A stretch of 64,000 bases of DNA from Fen-330 sp050008465 (lineage in GTDB: Bacteria; Acidobacteriota; Terriglobia; Bryobacterales; Bryobacteraceae): positions 12,377-76,376 of the forward strand of contig JBEKMO010000013.1 of the NCBI GenBank assembly GCA_050008465.1, written 5' to 3'. The notes under the pieces are model-generated. The model searched no databases, was not told the origin of the DNA, and saw nothing but the letters and a program-made list of their open reading frames with translations. Both the position numbers and the translations under genes were made by a program. Of the stretch, positions 24,868 through 38,200 are shown in pieces (within the stretch, counting starts at the first letter, position 1; every line of letters starts with the position of its first letter).

Positions 24868-26838
24868 GTGCCTATCGCGCCCACGTATCCAGGTGTTTAC
24901 ATCGAAGAGTTATCGAGCGGCGTCCGCACAATTACAGGGGTAGCGACGTCGATCACGGCGTTTGTCGGCTACACCGCGCGCGGTCTCGACAATCGCGCCC
25001 AGCGCATCTTCAGCTTCGCCGATTACGAGCGGTCGTTCGGCGGCCTGGCCTCCAACAGCGAGGTCAGCTACACCGTACAGCAGTTTTTCGATAACGGAGG
25101 TTCGGAGGCCTACGTTGTGCGCGTTCCCAAGAGCGACGGCGTGGCGGCGACCATTACCTCGCTCGACGCTGCGGGCGGCGCGGGCAAGCAGGCGCTTGCA
25201 TTTACGGCACTGAGCAAGGGCGCCTGGGCCAATAACCTGATCATAGACGTAGACTACAACGGAATCTCCGACATTAAGACCTTTAACCTGACCATTACGG
25301 ACCAGGCGACGAACGCCGTGGAGACGTTCGGGCCGGTAACCATGGATACTTCTCAGAGCAACTATGTGGTCTCCGTGGTGAACGATCCGGACAACGGGTC
25401 GCAAATGGTCTCGGTGGCCGTGCCCGATCCGACCGCTGGCCGTCCGGTGCAGACGGGTGTGGTGGGCGGCGATATTACGCTCACCGACATCAAGAACGAC
25501 AAGGAGTATTCCCTGAAGTTCACGTTCGACACTCCTGCGGGGATTGCCGCTGTGCAAGTGACCTTCATCGGAGCCAGCGATTCGGTTCCGGGATCGATTG
25601 CCGGCGTTTGCCGGCTGCTCGAACGCAAGGCCAACGCGGTGCTGTCGCAAACCGTGCTGGGAGCGGGGATTCACTGTGTTCCCAGCGCCTCGGGCAAAGG
25701 CATCCGCATTCTGGCGGACAACTCACCCACGCTGTTGACCAGCTCGCAGGACGCCAAGATCACGGTGGCGGACGGTTCGCCCAACTCGGCTCTCACGATG
25801 CTGAAGCTGTCGGCGCCGGGAGTGAATGTGGGGCATTACCGGATGGGAACCGGGCGGACCCTGCTGGCCCAGAGCGGCGCGGTGGCGGGCGCCGATGGGA
25901 GCCAGCTTCCGCAGACGGCCGACCTGATCGGCGATCCGGCCAAGTTCACCGGCATCTATGCGTTGGACAAAGTCGACCTGTTCAACCTGCTGTCGATTCC
26001 GGACGCCACGCGCGCCTCGGCGAGCGATCCAAACAGGCTGGACAGCACGGTGGACCCGAATTCGATCTACGCGGCGGCCATGGCGTATTGCCAGACGCGG
26101 CGCGCGTTCCTGTTGATCGATGCGCCGCCCAACGTCAACACCCCGGATAAAGCGGTGGACTGGAAGTCGTCCGGGCTGACCGTGCACGACAGCTACGCAG
26201 CCGCCTATTTCCCCAGGGTGAGGGTGCCGGATCCGCTGAACAACTTTCAACTGCGCACGTTCGCGCCCAGCGGCGTGGTGGCGGGCCTATACGCGCGCAC
26301 GGATTCCTCGCGCGGCGTGTGGAAGGCCCCAGCGGGCGTGGATGCGTCCCTGGTAGACGTGCAATCGCTGGTCTACAAAATGAACGATTCCGAAAACGGC
26401 GCGATCAATCCGCTGGGTTTGAACTGCCTGCGCACCTTCCCGGTCTATGGTTCGGTTTGCTGGGGCGGGCGGACGCTGGTCGGCTCCGACCAGGAAGGCA
26501 GCCAGTGGAAGTACGTCCCGGTGCGGCGGCTGGCGCTGTACATCGAGGAGAGCCTGTTCCGCGGCACGCAGTGGGTGGTCTTCGAGCCCAACGATGAGCC
26601 GCTCTGGGCGCAGATCCGCTTGAATCTGACGGCCTTCATGCAGGGATTGTTCCGCCAGGGCGCATTCCAGGGCGCGACGCCCAAGGACGCCTACCTGGTG
26701 AAGTGCGACCACGATACCACGACTCAGGACGATGTGAATCGGGGCGTGGTGAACATCCTGGTGGGATTCGCGCCGCTCAAGCCGGCGGAGTTCGTATACA
26801 TCCAGATCCAGCAGTTGGCCGGGCAACTGGCGGCCTAG
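24868..26838 (+). CDS. eCIS contractile sheath protein
   Basis: 656 residues from a GTG with AGGAGG nine bases upstream. The N-terminus PTYPGVYIEELSSGVRTITGV is the canonical sheath start. TAFVGYTARGLDN, YERSFGG and YTVQQFFDNGGSEAYVVRV belong to the handshake region. The C-terminal sheath domain has RVRVPDPLN, GVVAGLYARTDSSRGVWKAPAG, INPLGLNCLRTFPVYGSVCWG, WKYVPVRRLALYIEESL and the final strand with DVNRGVVNILVGFAPLKPAEFV. An inserted domain (about 100-320) is probably surface-exposed. It is the only sheath gene of the operon, whereas Afp and PVC have three. Confidence 0.97.
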   Translation: MPIAPTYPGVYIEELSSGVRTITGVATSITAFVGYTARGLDNRAQRIFSFADYERSFGGLASNSEVSYTVQQFFDNGGSEAYVVRVPKSDGVAATITSLDAAGGAGKQALAFTALSKGAWANNLIIDVDYNGISDIKTFNLTITDQATNAVETFGPVTMDTSQSNYVVSVVNDPDNGSQMVSVAVPDPTAGRPVQTGVVGGDITLTDIKNDKEYSLKFTFDTPAGIAAVQVTFIGASDSVPGSIAGVCRLLERKANAVLSQTVLGAGIHCVPSASGKGIRILADNSPTLLTSSQDAKITVADGSPNSALTMLKLSAPGVNVGHYRMGTGRTLLAQSGAVAGADGSQLPQTADLIGDPAKFTGIYALDKVDLFNLLSIPDATRASASDPNRLDSTVDPNSIYAAAMAYCQTRRAFLLIDAPPNVNTPDKAVDWKSSGLTVHDSYAAAYFPRVRVPDPLNNFQLRTFAPSGVVAGLYARTDSSRGVWKAPAGVDASLVDVQSLVYKMNDSENGAINPLGLNCLRTFPVYGSVCWGGRTLVGSDQEGSQWKYVPVRRLALYIEESLFRGTQWVVFEPNDEPLWAQIRLNLTAFMQGLFRQGAFQGATPKDAYLVKCDHDTTTQDDVNRGVVNILVGFAPLKPAEFVYIQIQQLAGQLAA

Positions 26839-26861
26839 GGGCTTGCGGAAGGAGCTTATCA

Positions 26862-27389
26862 ATGGCTGAGTTTACGGTAAACGCACAGCGGTTCGATCCA
26901 TACAAGAACTTCAAGTTCCGCCTGCGCTGGGATGGGCGGTATGTGGCCGGTGTCAGCAAAGTGAGCGCGCTCAAGCGGACGACCGAGGTGGTCAAGCATC
27001 GCGAAGGAGGCGACCCGAGCAGCAGCCGCAAATCGCCGGGGCGCACCGAATTTGAAGCGGTGACGCTGGAACGCGGCGTCACCCACGACACCGAATTCGA
27101 AAAGTGGGCCAACAAGGTATGGAGCCTGGGGAACGCCTTGGGCAGCGAAGTGTCGCTCAAGGACTTCCGCAAGGACATCATCCTCGAGATGTACAACGAG
27201 GCGGGACAGTTGGCCATAGCCTACAAAATCTACCGGTGCTGGGTGTCGGAGTACCAGGCGCTGCCGGACCTGGATGCCAATGCCAACGCGGTTGCCATCC
27301 AACATCTGAAACTGGAGAACGAGGGCTGGGAGCGCGACGAAAACGTCAAGGAGCCCAGCGAACCCAGCTTCACCAACCCCGCAGTCTAG
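26862..27389 (+). CDS. eCIS inner tube protein (T4 gp19-like)
   Basis: 175 residues from the ATG at 26862, with GGAAGGAG eight bases upstream. It has the tube signature NFKFRLRWDGRYVAGVSKVSALKRTTEVV, here quoted only to mark the region about residues 15-45, then TEFEAVTLERGVTHDTEFEKW, KDIILEMYNEAG and a C-terminal LKLENEGWERD. The family forms stacked hexameric rings through which payload passes. It is the only classic tube gene in the operon; the adaptor at 40624 carries a related fold. It follows the sheath gene by 23 bases. Confidence 0.95.
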   Translation: MAEFTVNAQRFDPYKNFKFRLRWDGRYVAGVSKVSALKRTTEVVKHREGGDPSSSRKSPGRTEFEAVTLERGVTHDTEFEKWANKVWSLGNALGSEVSLKDFRKDIILEMYNEAGQLAIAYKIYRCWVSEYQALPDLDANANAVAIQHLKLENEGWERDENVKEPSEPSFTNPAV

Positions 27390-27413
27390 CGCCAGCAAGA
27401 GACGGGATCGGTT

Positions 27414-28136
27414 ATGCGGCCCATCAGTGCGGTCGAGATGTTGGACGCTTGGGATCGCGCCTCTGCCCTGGGACCGGCACGGCGGGCGCTGGAGTTGCTG
27501 CGCGCGGCTTCCCCGGAAGAGCCGCCAGAGGCGCTGGCGGCGTTAAGCATCGGCACGCGCGACGCACGGCTATTGACCCTGCGGGAATGGTTCTTTGGAC
27601 CTCGAATCGAGGGTCAGATCCGCTGCAGGCAGTGCTCGGAAAACATCGAGGCTTCGTTTCCCATCGCCCACATCCGGACGCGCGCTCAGGAACCGGCGTC
27701 CGGGTTCGAAATGACGGCCGGCGGGACGCCGATCCGCTTCCGCCTGCCGGACAGCACAGACCTGGACTGGCTGGAGCGGAGGCAGGATGAATTACGCAGC
27801 GATCCCGAGCGCGCGCGACACCTGCTGCTGGAGCGCTGCATTCTGGCGGGCCCCCGGGAATTGAGCGAGCGGGCGGAGTCGGAACTCGTGGCGCGGATGG
27901 GCGAGCTCGATCCGCAGGCCGAGACGCGTCTGGCGATCGAGTGTCCGGCCTGTCACCACCGCGGGAACGTGCTGTTCGATGTGGGCGGGTTCCTGTGGCA
28001 GGAGATCCACGCCTGGGCGCGCCGAATGCTGCGCGAGGTGCACGCCTTGGCGTCGGCCTATGGCTGGAGCGAGCGAGAGATCGTGTCGATGAGCGCGGCG
28101 CGGCGGGCGGCGTACCTGGAGATGGTGGGATCGTGA
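27414..28136 (+). CDS. eCIS baseplate-assembly-type protein with two zinc-binding CxxC pairs
   Basis: 240 residues. The N-terminus (AVEMLDAWDRASALGPARRALELL) is helical. Two CxxC pairs, CRQC near residue 69 and CPACHH near 180, flank a beta region (IRFRLPDSTDLDWL) and suggest one zinc site formed from two separate knuckles. The C-terminus (EIHAWARRMLREVHALASAYGWSEREIVSM) matches the ending of T4 gp26/gp51-like baseplate-hub and tail-assembly-chaperone proteins of contractile systems, in which small-molecule and conserved ATSYGWSE-like helices occur. I infer an assembly role. It overlaps the next gene by four bases. Confidence 0.7.
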   Translation: MRPISAVEMLDAWDRASALGPARRALELLRAASPEEPPEALAALSIGTRDARLLTLREWFFGPRIEGQIRCRQCSENIEASFPIAHIRTRAQEPASGFEMTAGGTPIRFRLPDSTDLDWLERRQDELRSDPERARHLLLERCILAGPRELSERAESELVARMGELDPQAETRLAIECPACHHRGNVLFDVGGFLWQEIHAWARRMLREVHALASAYGWSEREIVSMSAARRAAYLEMVGS

Positions 28137-28840
28137 GCGACTATTTGAGCGGCGTCGTGGCGAGGGCCTGGCATCTGGAGCCGGCGGTGCGCCCGGTCAT
28201 ACCGTCGATGTTCGAGAGTCCGGCCGCCGGTGGACTGGTGGAAGCCGAGGTTGTAACGGAAGCCCCAAGTTTGCGCGCGGCGAGCCGGCAGCCGATGTCC
28301 GCCGAGCGCGACGAGCATCGGAGTGTCGAGAATGCAGCTCCGGAGGTTTCGCCGGCCTCGATTCAAGAAGTACGCGTGGAGCATGAGACGGTGCGCGAGC
28401 TGCGCGTGGAAGGCGCGCGAAGCGATTCGCCGGGCCCGGAAATCAGGCGCGAGATCGTCGAGCACGCGACGCATTCGGTGACGGAGCGGCTGACGCGGGA
28501 ACTGCGGGAAACCGAGTTGCGCGAGTTGGTGATCGAGGCTCCGGCGCCTCCGGGCGCGCCCGTGCCGCGCGAAAGCCGGGAAACGGCGGGTATGGCCACG
28601 CCGGCGGCGCCGCGTACGCCCGCACCCGCTCCCGGCCATGTTCCGGCCACCCGGCCGGCCAGTCTGCCGCGCCGGGAAGAGCCGGTGGAGCAGGAAGCGG
28701 CGGTACAAGTCACCATCGGGCGGGTGGAGGTGCGGGCGGTGTTTCCACCAGCCCCTCCGGCCGCGCCCCCGAAGCCGCGCCCCGCGCCGGTGATGCCGCT
28801 TGAAGAGTACCTGAAACAGGGCAATCGGAGAGGGCGATGA
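28133..28840 (+). CDS. eCIS-associated proline-rich protein
   Basis: 235 residues from a GTG overlapping the previous stop (GTGA). The N-terminus (YLSGVVARAWHLEPAVRPVIPSMFE) is short and conserved-looking. The middle is disordered, rich in Glu, Arg, Pro and Ala. The end carries a motif that I recognise from eCIS loci: VTIGRVEVRAVFPP followed by a polyproline run and MPLEEYLKQGNRRGR. The function is not established. The end motifs could dock on the tube or cap, and the disordered middle may be a spacer or a chaperone tether. It sits between the zinc protein and the DUF4255 gene in coupled translation. Confidence 0.7.
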   Translation: MSDYLSGVVARAWHLEPAVRPVIPSMFESPAAGGLVEAEVVTEAPSLRAASRQPMSAERDEHRSVENAAPEVSPASIQEVRVEHETVRELRVEGARSDSPGPEIRREIVEHATHSVTERLTRELRETELRELVIEAPAPPGAPVPRESRETAGMATPAAPRTPAPAPGHVPATRPASLPRREEPVEQEAAVQVTIGRVEVRAVFPPAPPAAPPKPRPAPVMPLEEYLKQGNRRGR

Positions 28841-30143
28841 GCAACGGCCTCGGAATCGCGGCGGTGACGGCCGTGTTGAAGAACATTCTGAATAACGGTA
28901 TCACGGAAGCGAATCTCGCCGCGATTGTGGGCAGCAACGTGACCATCAGCTCGCTGCCGCCGGATCGCGTTCCGCTGACGGGCGCGACAGACCCCAATCA
29001 GCTCAACATGTTCCTGTACCAGACCAGCTACAACCAGGGTTGGAGGAATGCCGCGCTGCCTTCGTTCAACGCGCCGGGGGACCGCATCTCGAATCCGCCG
29101 CTGGCGCTGGACTTGCACTACATCCTGAGCGCCTACGGGGCGCAGGATTTCTATCCGGAGATCATTCTGGGCTACGGAATGCAGGCGCTGCACGAGAATG
29201 CGGTGCTGACGCGCGGCGGAATCGCGGCCGCGCTCTCGCCGCCTCTACCTCCGGGGCAGCCGAAGGAGTTGCTGAATTCGAAGCTGGCGGAGCAGGTGGA
29301 GCAGATCACGGTTACGCCGGAATCGTTGACCACGGAGGAAATCTCGCGGCTGTGGACGGCGTTGGGGGCGCACTACCGGCCGTCGGCGGCATACAAAGTG
29401 ACGGTTGTGCTGGTGCAGCCGACCCGGTCCACTACCGGGGCGCTTCCGGTGGCCGCGCGGACGCTTGCATCGATGCCGTTCCCTCAAATTGTGATCGAGA
29501 AGATTATCGCGGATACGGGCGACGGCACTCCCATCCTGCCCACCAGCACACTGCTGATCCAGGGGCAGAATCTGCGCGATACCGACACGCGGCTATCGAT
29601 TGGGGGGATGGAGTTTATTCCCGATCCGAAGAAGGTCACGGCGACCCAGATCACGTTCCCTTTGCCGGGCCCGCTGCCGGCCGGGTTTTACGCCGGAATT
29701 CTGGGCGTGCAGGTGGTGCACGACGTGCCAATGGGGTCGCCCGCGGCGGCGCACGCGATCTTCAAGTCCGCCGCGTTTGCCATGGTGTTGCGCCCGGCGA
29801 TTACGGCGACGGCGGAGAACGTGGTGAGCACCGTGATCGACGGCGTAACGTATCAAAGCGGCGACATCAAAGTGACCTTTACTCCGAACGTGGGTCGCTC
29901 GCAGGATGCGCTGCTGTTGCTCAACGAATACAATCCGCCGTCGAACCGGACGGCGCGCGCCCATACCTTCCCCGCGCCGCCTGACAACGGCATTGCGGCG
30001 CCGGGAACGCCCGATACCGCGACGATTCAGTTTCCGTTCAAGAACGTCGTGCCCGGGACGTACCTGGTGCGGGTGCAGATCGATGGCGCGGAGAGCGCGA
30101 TCACGATGGCGGCGGGCATCTACACGAATCCGCAAGTAACGAT

Positions 30144-30147
<4 letters not shown>
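28837..30147 (+). CDS. DUF4255 eCIS tail terminator/cap-related protein (Afp16/Pvc16-like)
   Basis: 436 residues. The N-terminal about 190 residues are DUF4255: LGIAAVTAVLKNILNNGI, VTISSLPPDR, QLNMFLYQTSYNQGWRN, PPLALDLHYILSAYG, HENAVLTRGGI and the YKVTVVLVQPTR strand. In Afp and PVC this protein caps the distal end of tube and sheath and fixes the tail length. The C-terminal half adds two Ig-like beta domains (about 225-330 with LLIQGQNLRDTDTRLSIGG, and 330-436 with QFPFKNVVPGTYLVRVQIDG), an IPT/TIG-like extension seen in many non-Photorhabdus loci. Coupled by overlaps to both neighbours. Confidence 0.9.
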
Positions 30148-32008
<1,861 letters not shown>

Positions 32009-32012
<4 letters not shown>

Positions 32013-32245
32013 AGCGCATTCAACTCCATGTCGGCGAGCTGGTGCTGCACGGGTTTCCGGCGAGCGAGCGGTATCGCATCGCGGAGTCGATGGCGGCCGA
32101 GCTGGGCCGGCTGCTGAGCGAGCGGGGATCGCCCGCGGGAGCCCGGTCGCGCGAGGAGATTCGCGCCGGACAGTTTGAGGCTCGCACGGGGGATGTCGGC
32201 GCGCAAGTGGCGCGAGCCGTCTACAGAGGCTTGGAGAATGGCTGA
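32009..32245 (+). CDS. Small eCIS-associated protein
   Basis: 78 residues from a GTG that overlaps the ATPase stop (GTGA), with GGAGG nine bases upstream; an ATG at 32000 in the same frame is too close to that site. The sequence has a beta start (IQLHVGELVLHGF), an amphipathic helix (ASERYRIAESMAAELGRLLSE) and a charged C-terminal helix (VGAQVARAVYRGLEN). Its stop overlaps the giant gene start by eight bases. Its size, and a place between ATPase and payload-type gene, would suit a loading chaperone or adaptor; this is inference. Confidence 0.65.
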
Positions 32246-35200
32246 GCGCTCCGCTATCCTGGCCGTGCCGGACAACGCCGCCGAGCCGGGGCGCCAGGCA
32301 CCCCCTCAGCCCGAGGTGGACGAGGAGCGGGCGGCTCCGGAACAATTCGAGGTCGCGCGCGTGCCGTTGTTCGGCGGCGCCGGCGTCGATGACGACGATG
32401 CGGAACGAGCCCGGCAAACCGCCCGCCTGATTCGCGAGATCGGGCCCGCACTGGGCCTGGACCCGCACAAACTGCGCATCGTGGTGAACGATGCGGCGGC
32501 GGCGGCGACTGGCACGCGAAGGGCGGCGGGTCTCGAGTTGCACGGCGTCATTCAGCTTTATCCCCGGTTCGATCCGAAGACAGTGGAGGGACGCTATCTC
32601 CTGGGGCACGAACTGGCGCACGCCGCGCAACGGGGATTGACGGGCGCCGATGCGGATGTGGATCTCACGGAGCTCGAAGCGGAAGAGGTGGGCCGGGCGG
32701 TAGCGCGCGGAGAGGAATTCGAAGCGCCCGCGATGCGGCTGGGAGGAGGGGAGCCGGCTGCCGCCGACACCGACGTCAAGGGGTCGCTGGAAGACACCGT
32801 CAAGGTAACCAGGAAGCGCGAGATCGACCGAATCAAGAAGGCGCTGAAGCATATCTTCTGGATATCGGACGCCGACATCGACAAAGCCCTGCTGACGCTG
32901 ACGGAGATGGACTTCTTCACGGCGCGCGCGGTGGTGCGAAGCCTGGAGCCCAAAGAACGCTACTGGCTGGTGGACAACATCGATTCCCACCACTATAAGC
33001 GCTTCCGGGCGGAGATTTTCGCCTGCTATGCGGCGCTTACGCCCGCCGAGCTCGGCAAGTTCGATGAACGCCTGCTGATCAAGATGGATCTGCACGAGCT
33101 CACGCCGGAAGAGCATTTCGCGGCGTTGTACGTCGTGCAGCACCTGAAGGCGGAGGCCCTCGCCAAACTGCAGGATTCCCCGAACGGGCCGGCCATCAAG
33201 GCGGTCGTCGCGAACAAGCCGGAGTTGGAGGACCTGGAGAAGCAGCGCGAAGCCAAGGCCCAGAAGGAGGAAGAGCAGAAGCAACAGGCGGAAGGCCAGG
33301 ACAAGGCGGCGATCGAAGGCGACCAGCAGCTCCAGGAGGATATTCAGGCGATCAAGGATCGCATGAGCGATTTCTTCATCTCCGACGCCAAGGCGCTGGC
33401 GGCGCTCGACCGGGCGGCGAAGTACAACCGGCAACCGGATAAGATGCAGGCGCTGGCGCACGCGCTGGACGACGGAGCTCTCGACACGCTCATCAACGAG
33501 CTGCCCGTTAAAGCGCTGTTTGAAGAGATCCACAAGGAGACGGACAAGGCCGGAAAGCCGCAGCCGGAAGTCCCCCGGCGCAAAGCGTTCCTGATGCTGC
33601 TCAGCAACCGGCCGGCCTACAAAAACGTGGAGAAGGCCGAGGAGTTGACCAGCCTCGGGCTGCTTGACTGGGCCGTTACGGACGAAGACGCGTACCTGGC
33701 GTTCCAGCTCATCAAGTCGGTTCCGCCAAAGAGCCGGGAATCGTTCATGCTCGCCGACGACGGAGAACGCTGGAAGAAGACCCTCAGCGAAATGACACCG
33801 GAAATGCGCCATTCCGAATCGCTGAACTTCTACGGCGGCGGCAAAGGGAAGATGGACAAAGCGTCCATCGAAGCCCCACTGTTGGATGGAAGCTTGTGGG
33901 TGGCGGAGCGGCTTTCCGAGCTGGACGGACGCATCCGCATGGCGATCGCGGCCGGCGATCATGAGTTCGTCTTTGAGGAATCCCGCAGGAAGAAGGCGCA
34001 TAAGGAACCCGGCCTGAAGCCGGTGGTCGATAAGTACCGGCTTTACGATCCCGCGGCTCTCGGCCCGGACGGGAAGCCCGCGCCCAGAACCGAATACAGC
34101 GGGGAGTTGCTGAAGGGCACGTCGTTCTGGGAAGAAGGCCCGTTTGCCACGGCGGCTACCATCGGGCGGGGACTCAGCCTGGCAGGAACACTCACTAAGA
34201 CGTACTCCGGGGGCGGGGCCAAGCACCTGAGCGTGGGACGAATCCAGGAGCTCATGGGCGGCGACGTGGTCGGCGCGCGCTTCAAGAGCGACGAAGAGGT
34301 GCAGGCAGAGGAGAAGAAGACCGGCAAGTCGCTTGGCGGCGGCAACTTCCTGGACAAAGTCGAGATCGATTTGTCCGCCGGCCTGATCAAGCTGGAAGCC
34401 AAGGTTCTCTCGCTGGCATCGCTTCGGTACTTCTTCGGGGACACGCTGATCCAATCGGGCGAAGGGCGGCTGGAAGACGTCAGCGTGCGAGCGGGATATC
34501 CGAAGTCGGGCGCCAAGGCGTACTTCATGCAGGTGAGGGTGGGGAATATCACGCTGAAGGATATTCTCTTGACGTCCACGGACTCCATCACCGCCGTGAA
34601 CGCGGCGGCGATCGAAGACGCGCGGCTCTATTCCGCCTCCGAGCACGTCGACACCGACAAACAGAACGAGCAAAACACGGACAACTGGTTTGAGTGGATC
34701 CTGGCCCGTACGCCCATTTTCAGCCGGCTGCTGGGGCTGGTGCGGCTGGGCGTCAACTACTTCAACGACGATCTGACGAAGGCGTTTTCGCAAACGGCCG
34801 AGTTTGGGGTTTCGGCGAAATCGATCGTGCTCACCGGCGTGACGATGAGCAACGGGGAGCATATCGAATCGATCGAGCTGGGGCGCGCCAGAATCGGCAA
34901 GGGCGAGCAGATCGACGGTTACCGGAGCGCGCTGGAGGCGTCGCTCGCAACCTTCCCGAACCGGATCAAGGCCGAGGAGGCGGCGGTGGCACAGGCGACC
35001 GTACCGGAGGACAAGGCGGCGCATCAGAGGTCTCTGGAGCGGCTCAACGAGCAAAAGGCCAGGGTCGAGAAGGAACTGGCCCAGGTCAAAGCGGATCAGG
35101 CCCGCATCGCCAAACTGGAAGCGCGGAAGAAAGCCGGCACGCTCACGGGCGACGAGGAGAGAGAGCTTGCCAATCTGAAGCGCGGCGGCACCGCGCTCGA

Positions 35201-38200
35201 TATTGAGACGGTCACGCTGAAAGGGATCAGCGGGCGCGCCGCGGCGGGCGATCTGAGTTTGAGAAATGTCCACGGGCAAGGCAGGCTGTCGCAGTTCGTG
35301 GAGGGCTCCGATGCCCGCCCGTTCCTCAAGTCGCAGGAAGCCGCCAGCACGCTTTCGGTAGATATCGGCGACATTAAGGCGAAGGACCTGGCGCTGAAGA
35401 AATCGCCGCCATCCGCGGAGACGCTGGAGCGGAAGATCAAAAGCATCCAGGACAAGCTCGGCGATCATGCCCCGGACTTCCGTACCGCGGAGAAACTCGC
35501 CAAGCTGAAGCAACTGCTCCAGGACGTCACGGACTACGAGAAGTTCGCGAAGCGGGGCGCCGCGAACCTGGAACCAGACGAACGGGACCGATTCGCCGAA
35601 CTTCGCAAGAAGCTCTACGAAGAAACTGCGCGGGCGGTCGGCGAAATCGATATCGAAGGCGCCAGCATCGACCTCGATTTCACGGGCGGGCTGAGCTCGC
35701 TGGCCGATTTGCGGAAGACGTTGAAGAGCGCCAGCCTGAGCGGGAAGTCGGTCAATCTGAAGGATGTCACGATCCCCGGCACGGGATTCCACGCGGACGC
35801 GGTTTCCGCGACCGGGCCGAGGCTGACCATCACGCCCGGAGACGAAACCAAGGTTGGGTTCAGCGCCGCGGAGATTATCGCGACGGGGCTGCGGTTGCAG
35901 AGAACCCGCGAGGATTTAGAGGAACAAGTCCGGCAGTTGAGTGACCAGACGCTCTCACCTGCCAAGCAGCAGCGGCTGGCCAAGATTCAGGACGCGTTGG
36001 CGGATCTGGATCGGCTGACGGCCCGGGCGGAAGAGGACGAACGCGCGCTCAAGGCGGCCAAGGGAACGCTCGGTGAAGCCAAGGCACAGCAGAAAGTCGA
36101 TGCCGATAAGCAGGCGTTTTTGAAGTGGCAGGACCGGCTGGTGGCGCAGCGCGTCTCCGTGAAGTCGTTGGACGTCAGCGCCAAGGTCGTCGGGAATCTG
36201 CTCTCCGACGAATTCGACAGCGACGATCTGTCGGCCGGCATCACCGGGAAGTTCGCGGAGGCGGAGGTGACCGGAGCCGAAGCCGGACCGGTTTCCGCCA
36301 AGGCAGCGAAGATCACGGGAGCCGAAGGGACGGTCCAATATCAGCCCGACAAGATCGAGATTACCGACTTCAGGGTGGCTGCGGTGGAGGTCACCGGGCT
36401 GAGGTATTCGGGCGGTCTGAAGGAGATCGCTTCGAGCGAGGTGACAACCCTCACGGGGATCCGGGCCAAGGCCACGATTGCGTATGAGAAGGGTCCCAGC
36501 GGTGATGTTCTCGCCACTACGGCCAGCATCGAAAGCCTGAGGATCGACTCGATCGCGGCGCAAAATCTGCACTACGAGGATTCGTCCGGCAAACAAAAGC
36601 TGACGGTGGACGTGCCCTCGGGCTCGCTCCATGGCGTGGCGCTCACGGATTTCAGCGTCACCATCCCGGACGATCCGGATGGCGAGATGGCCTACACCGG
36701 CAAGCTGGATGTGAAGGCCGTCGAGAAATTCAAAATTCTGGCCCAGGTGCAGGGCGGGCTCATGGCCAAGGGGACCATCGATGCATCCAACCTCAAAGTC
36801 GATTTCCTCAAGGATGGCGAGCAGACCATCAACATCGGCGAGTTGGACGTAAGCGAGGGCGAGGTTCAAAAGGACGGCACACGAGCCAAGTTCAAGGTCA
36901 CCAAGCTATCCGGGGAGGTGAAGCGCAAGAAAGACGGCACCACGGAATTTGCGATTCCCATTGAGAATCCCATTGAGAAGATTGAAGTGGCTTCGCTGAG
37001 GTGGAAATCGGCCGACCGCTCGATCGTCGCCAACCAGCCTGTGGTGCTGTCCGGCATTTCCGTCACCGGGTCGATGCACCAAAACCAAGCGACCAAGGAC
37101 AAGGAAGTCGATCAGGTCCAGATCACGAAACTGCACGTCAACAGTGTGACAGGCAACGATCTGACCTACACCGATGGCGATACGACTTTCAGAATCACCA
37201 AGGACGACCCGGCGCAAAAAGATCCGGCCACGGCGCTGCGGATCGACGGCATCGACCTGGTGGGGCTGACCTGGAAGCCGCACCAGAAGATCACCATCGA
37301 AAACCTGGACGTGCCTCACATGGCGGCGTCCTTCGCCGCGGAGGTGAAGAGCTCCGGCATCACGGCGGGCGGAGTGGTCAAGGCCGATGGCATCCACCTG
37401 AAGCTGCTCAGGGGCGGCAAGCTGGTAGCCAAGGTAGACGACCTGAACGCCCAGATTCACGGGAAGGCGGGCGGCGCCGACTTTAAGGCATCGGTGGCGC
37501 ACATGAAGACGGCGGTGTCGGCGGATGGCGACACAGTAACGCTGGATCCGCTCACGATCCAATCGATTTCCGTGACCCACTTCGCGTTTTCCACGCCGGA
37601 CGTTGAAATCGACTTGCCAGAGGGCGCCGGCGACGTGACCTTCCACGACCTGGACGCCAAGATCACAGTCAACCTGAATCCGACGCCGAAGCCGGGCTCG
37701 GTCCCGCCGGGAACGTCCAAACCGCCGCTGGTGAAGAGCATCGTGGTCGACAGCCTGGTCATCCCGACCACCACGGGCACCGGCTTCACCATCACGCTGC
37801 CGTCGCTCGGCGGGTTGAAGCTGAGCGTGGCCAAAGGCACCGATTTCAAGCTCGGCAAGCTCGAGCTGCTGGGGCCAACGAAAGGCGGCCCGTTCACGAT
37901 CGAGAACAAGTCCGGGGTCTGGAACACGCTGGGCAAGGTCGTGCTCACCGATGCCGACATTCAGAAGTTAGGGTTCGAGGTCGCGGGGTCGGTCAAGGGC
38001 AGCGGAAAGTTGCATGCGGAAGGCGGGTCCCTGGAGTTTACGGCGGCGGGCAAGAAGATCGACGTCAACCGGGTGACAGTGGAGGAATTGGAGGCGGTTG
38101 CCGGCTCCGGTACGTTCAAGATTACTCGCGGAACGGGCGCTTCGGCATTCCCGGGGGCCGCGGCGGGGGCGGGCGCGGAACTGAAGGGGATTCACGTCAG

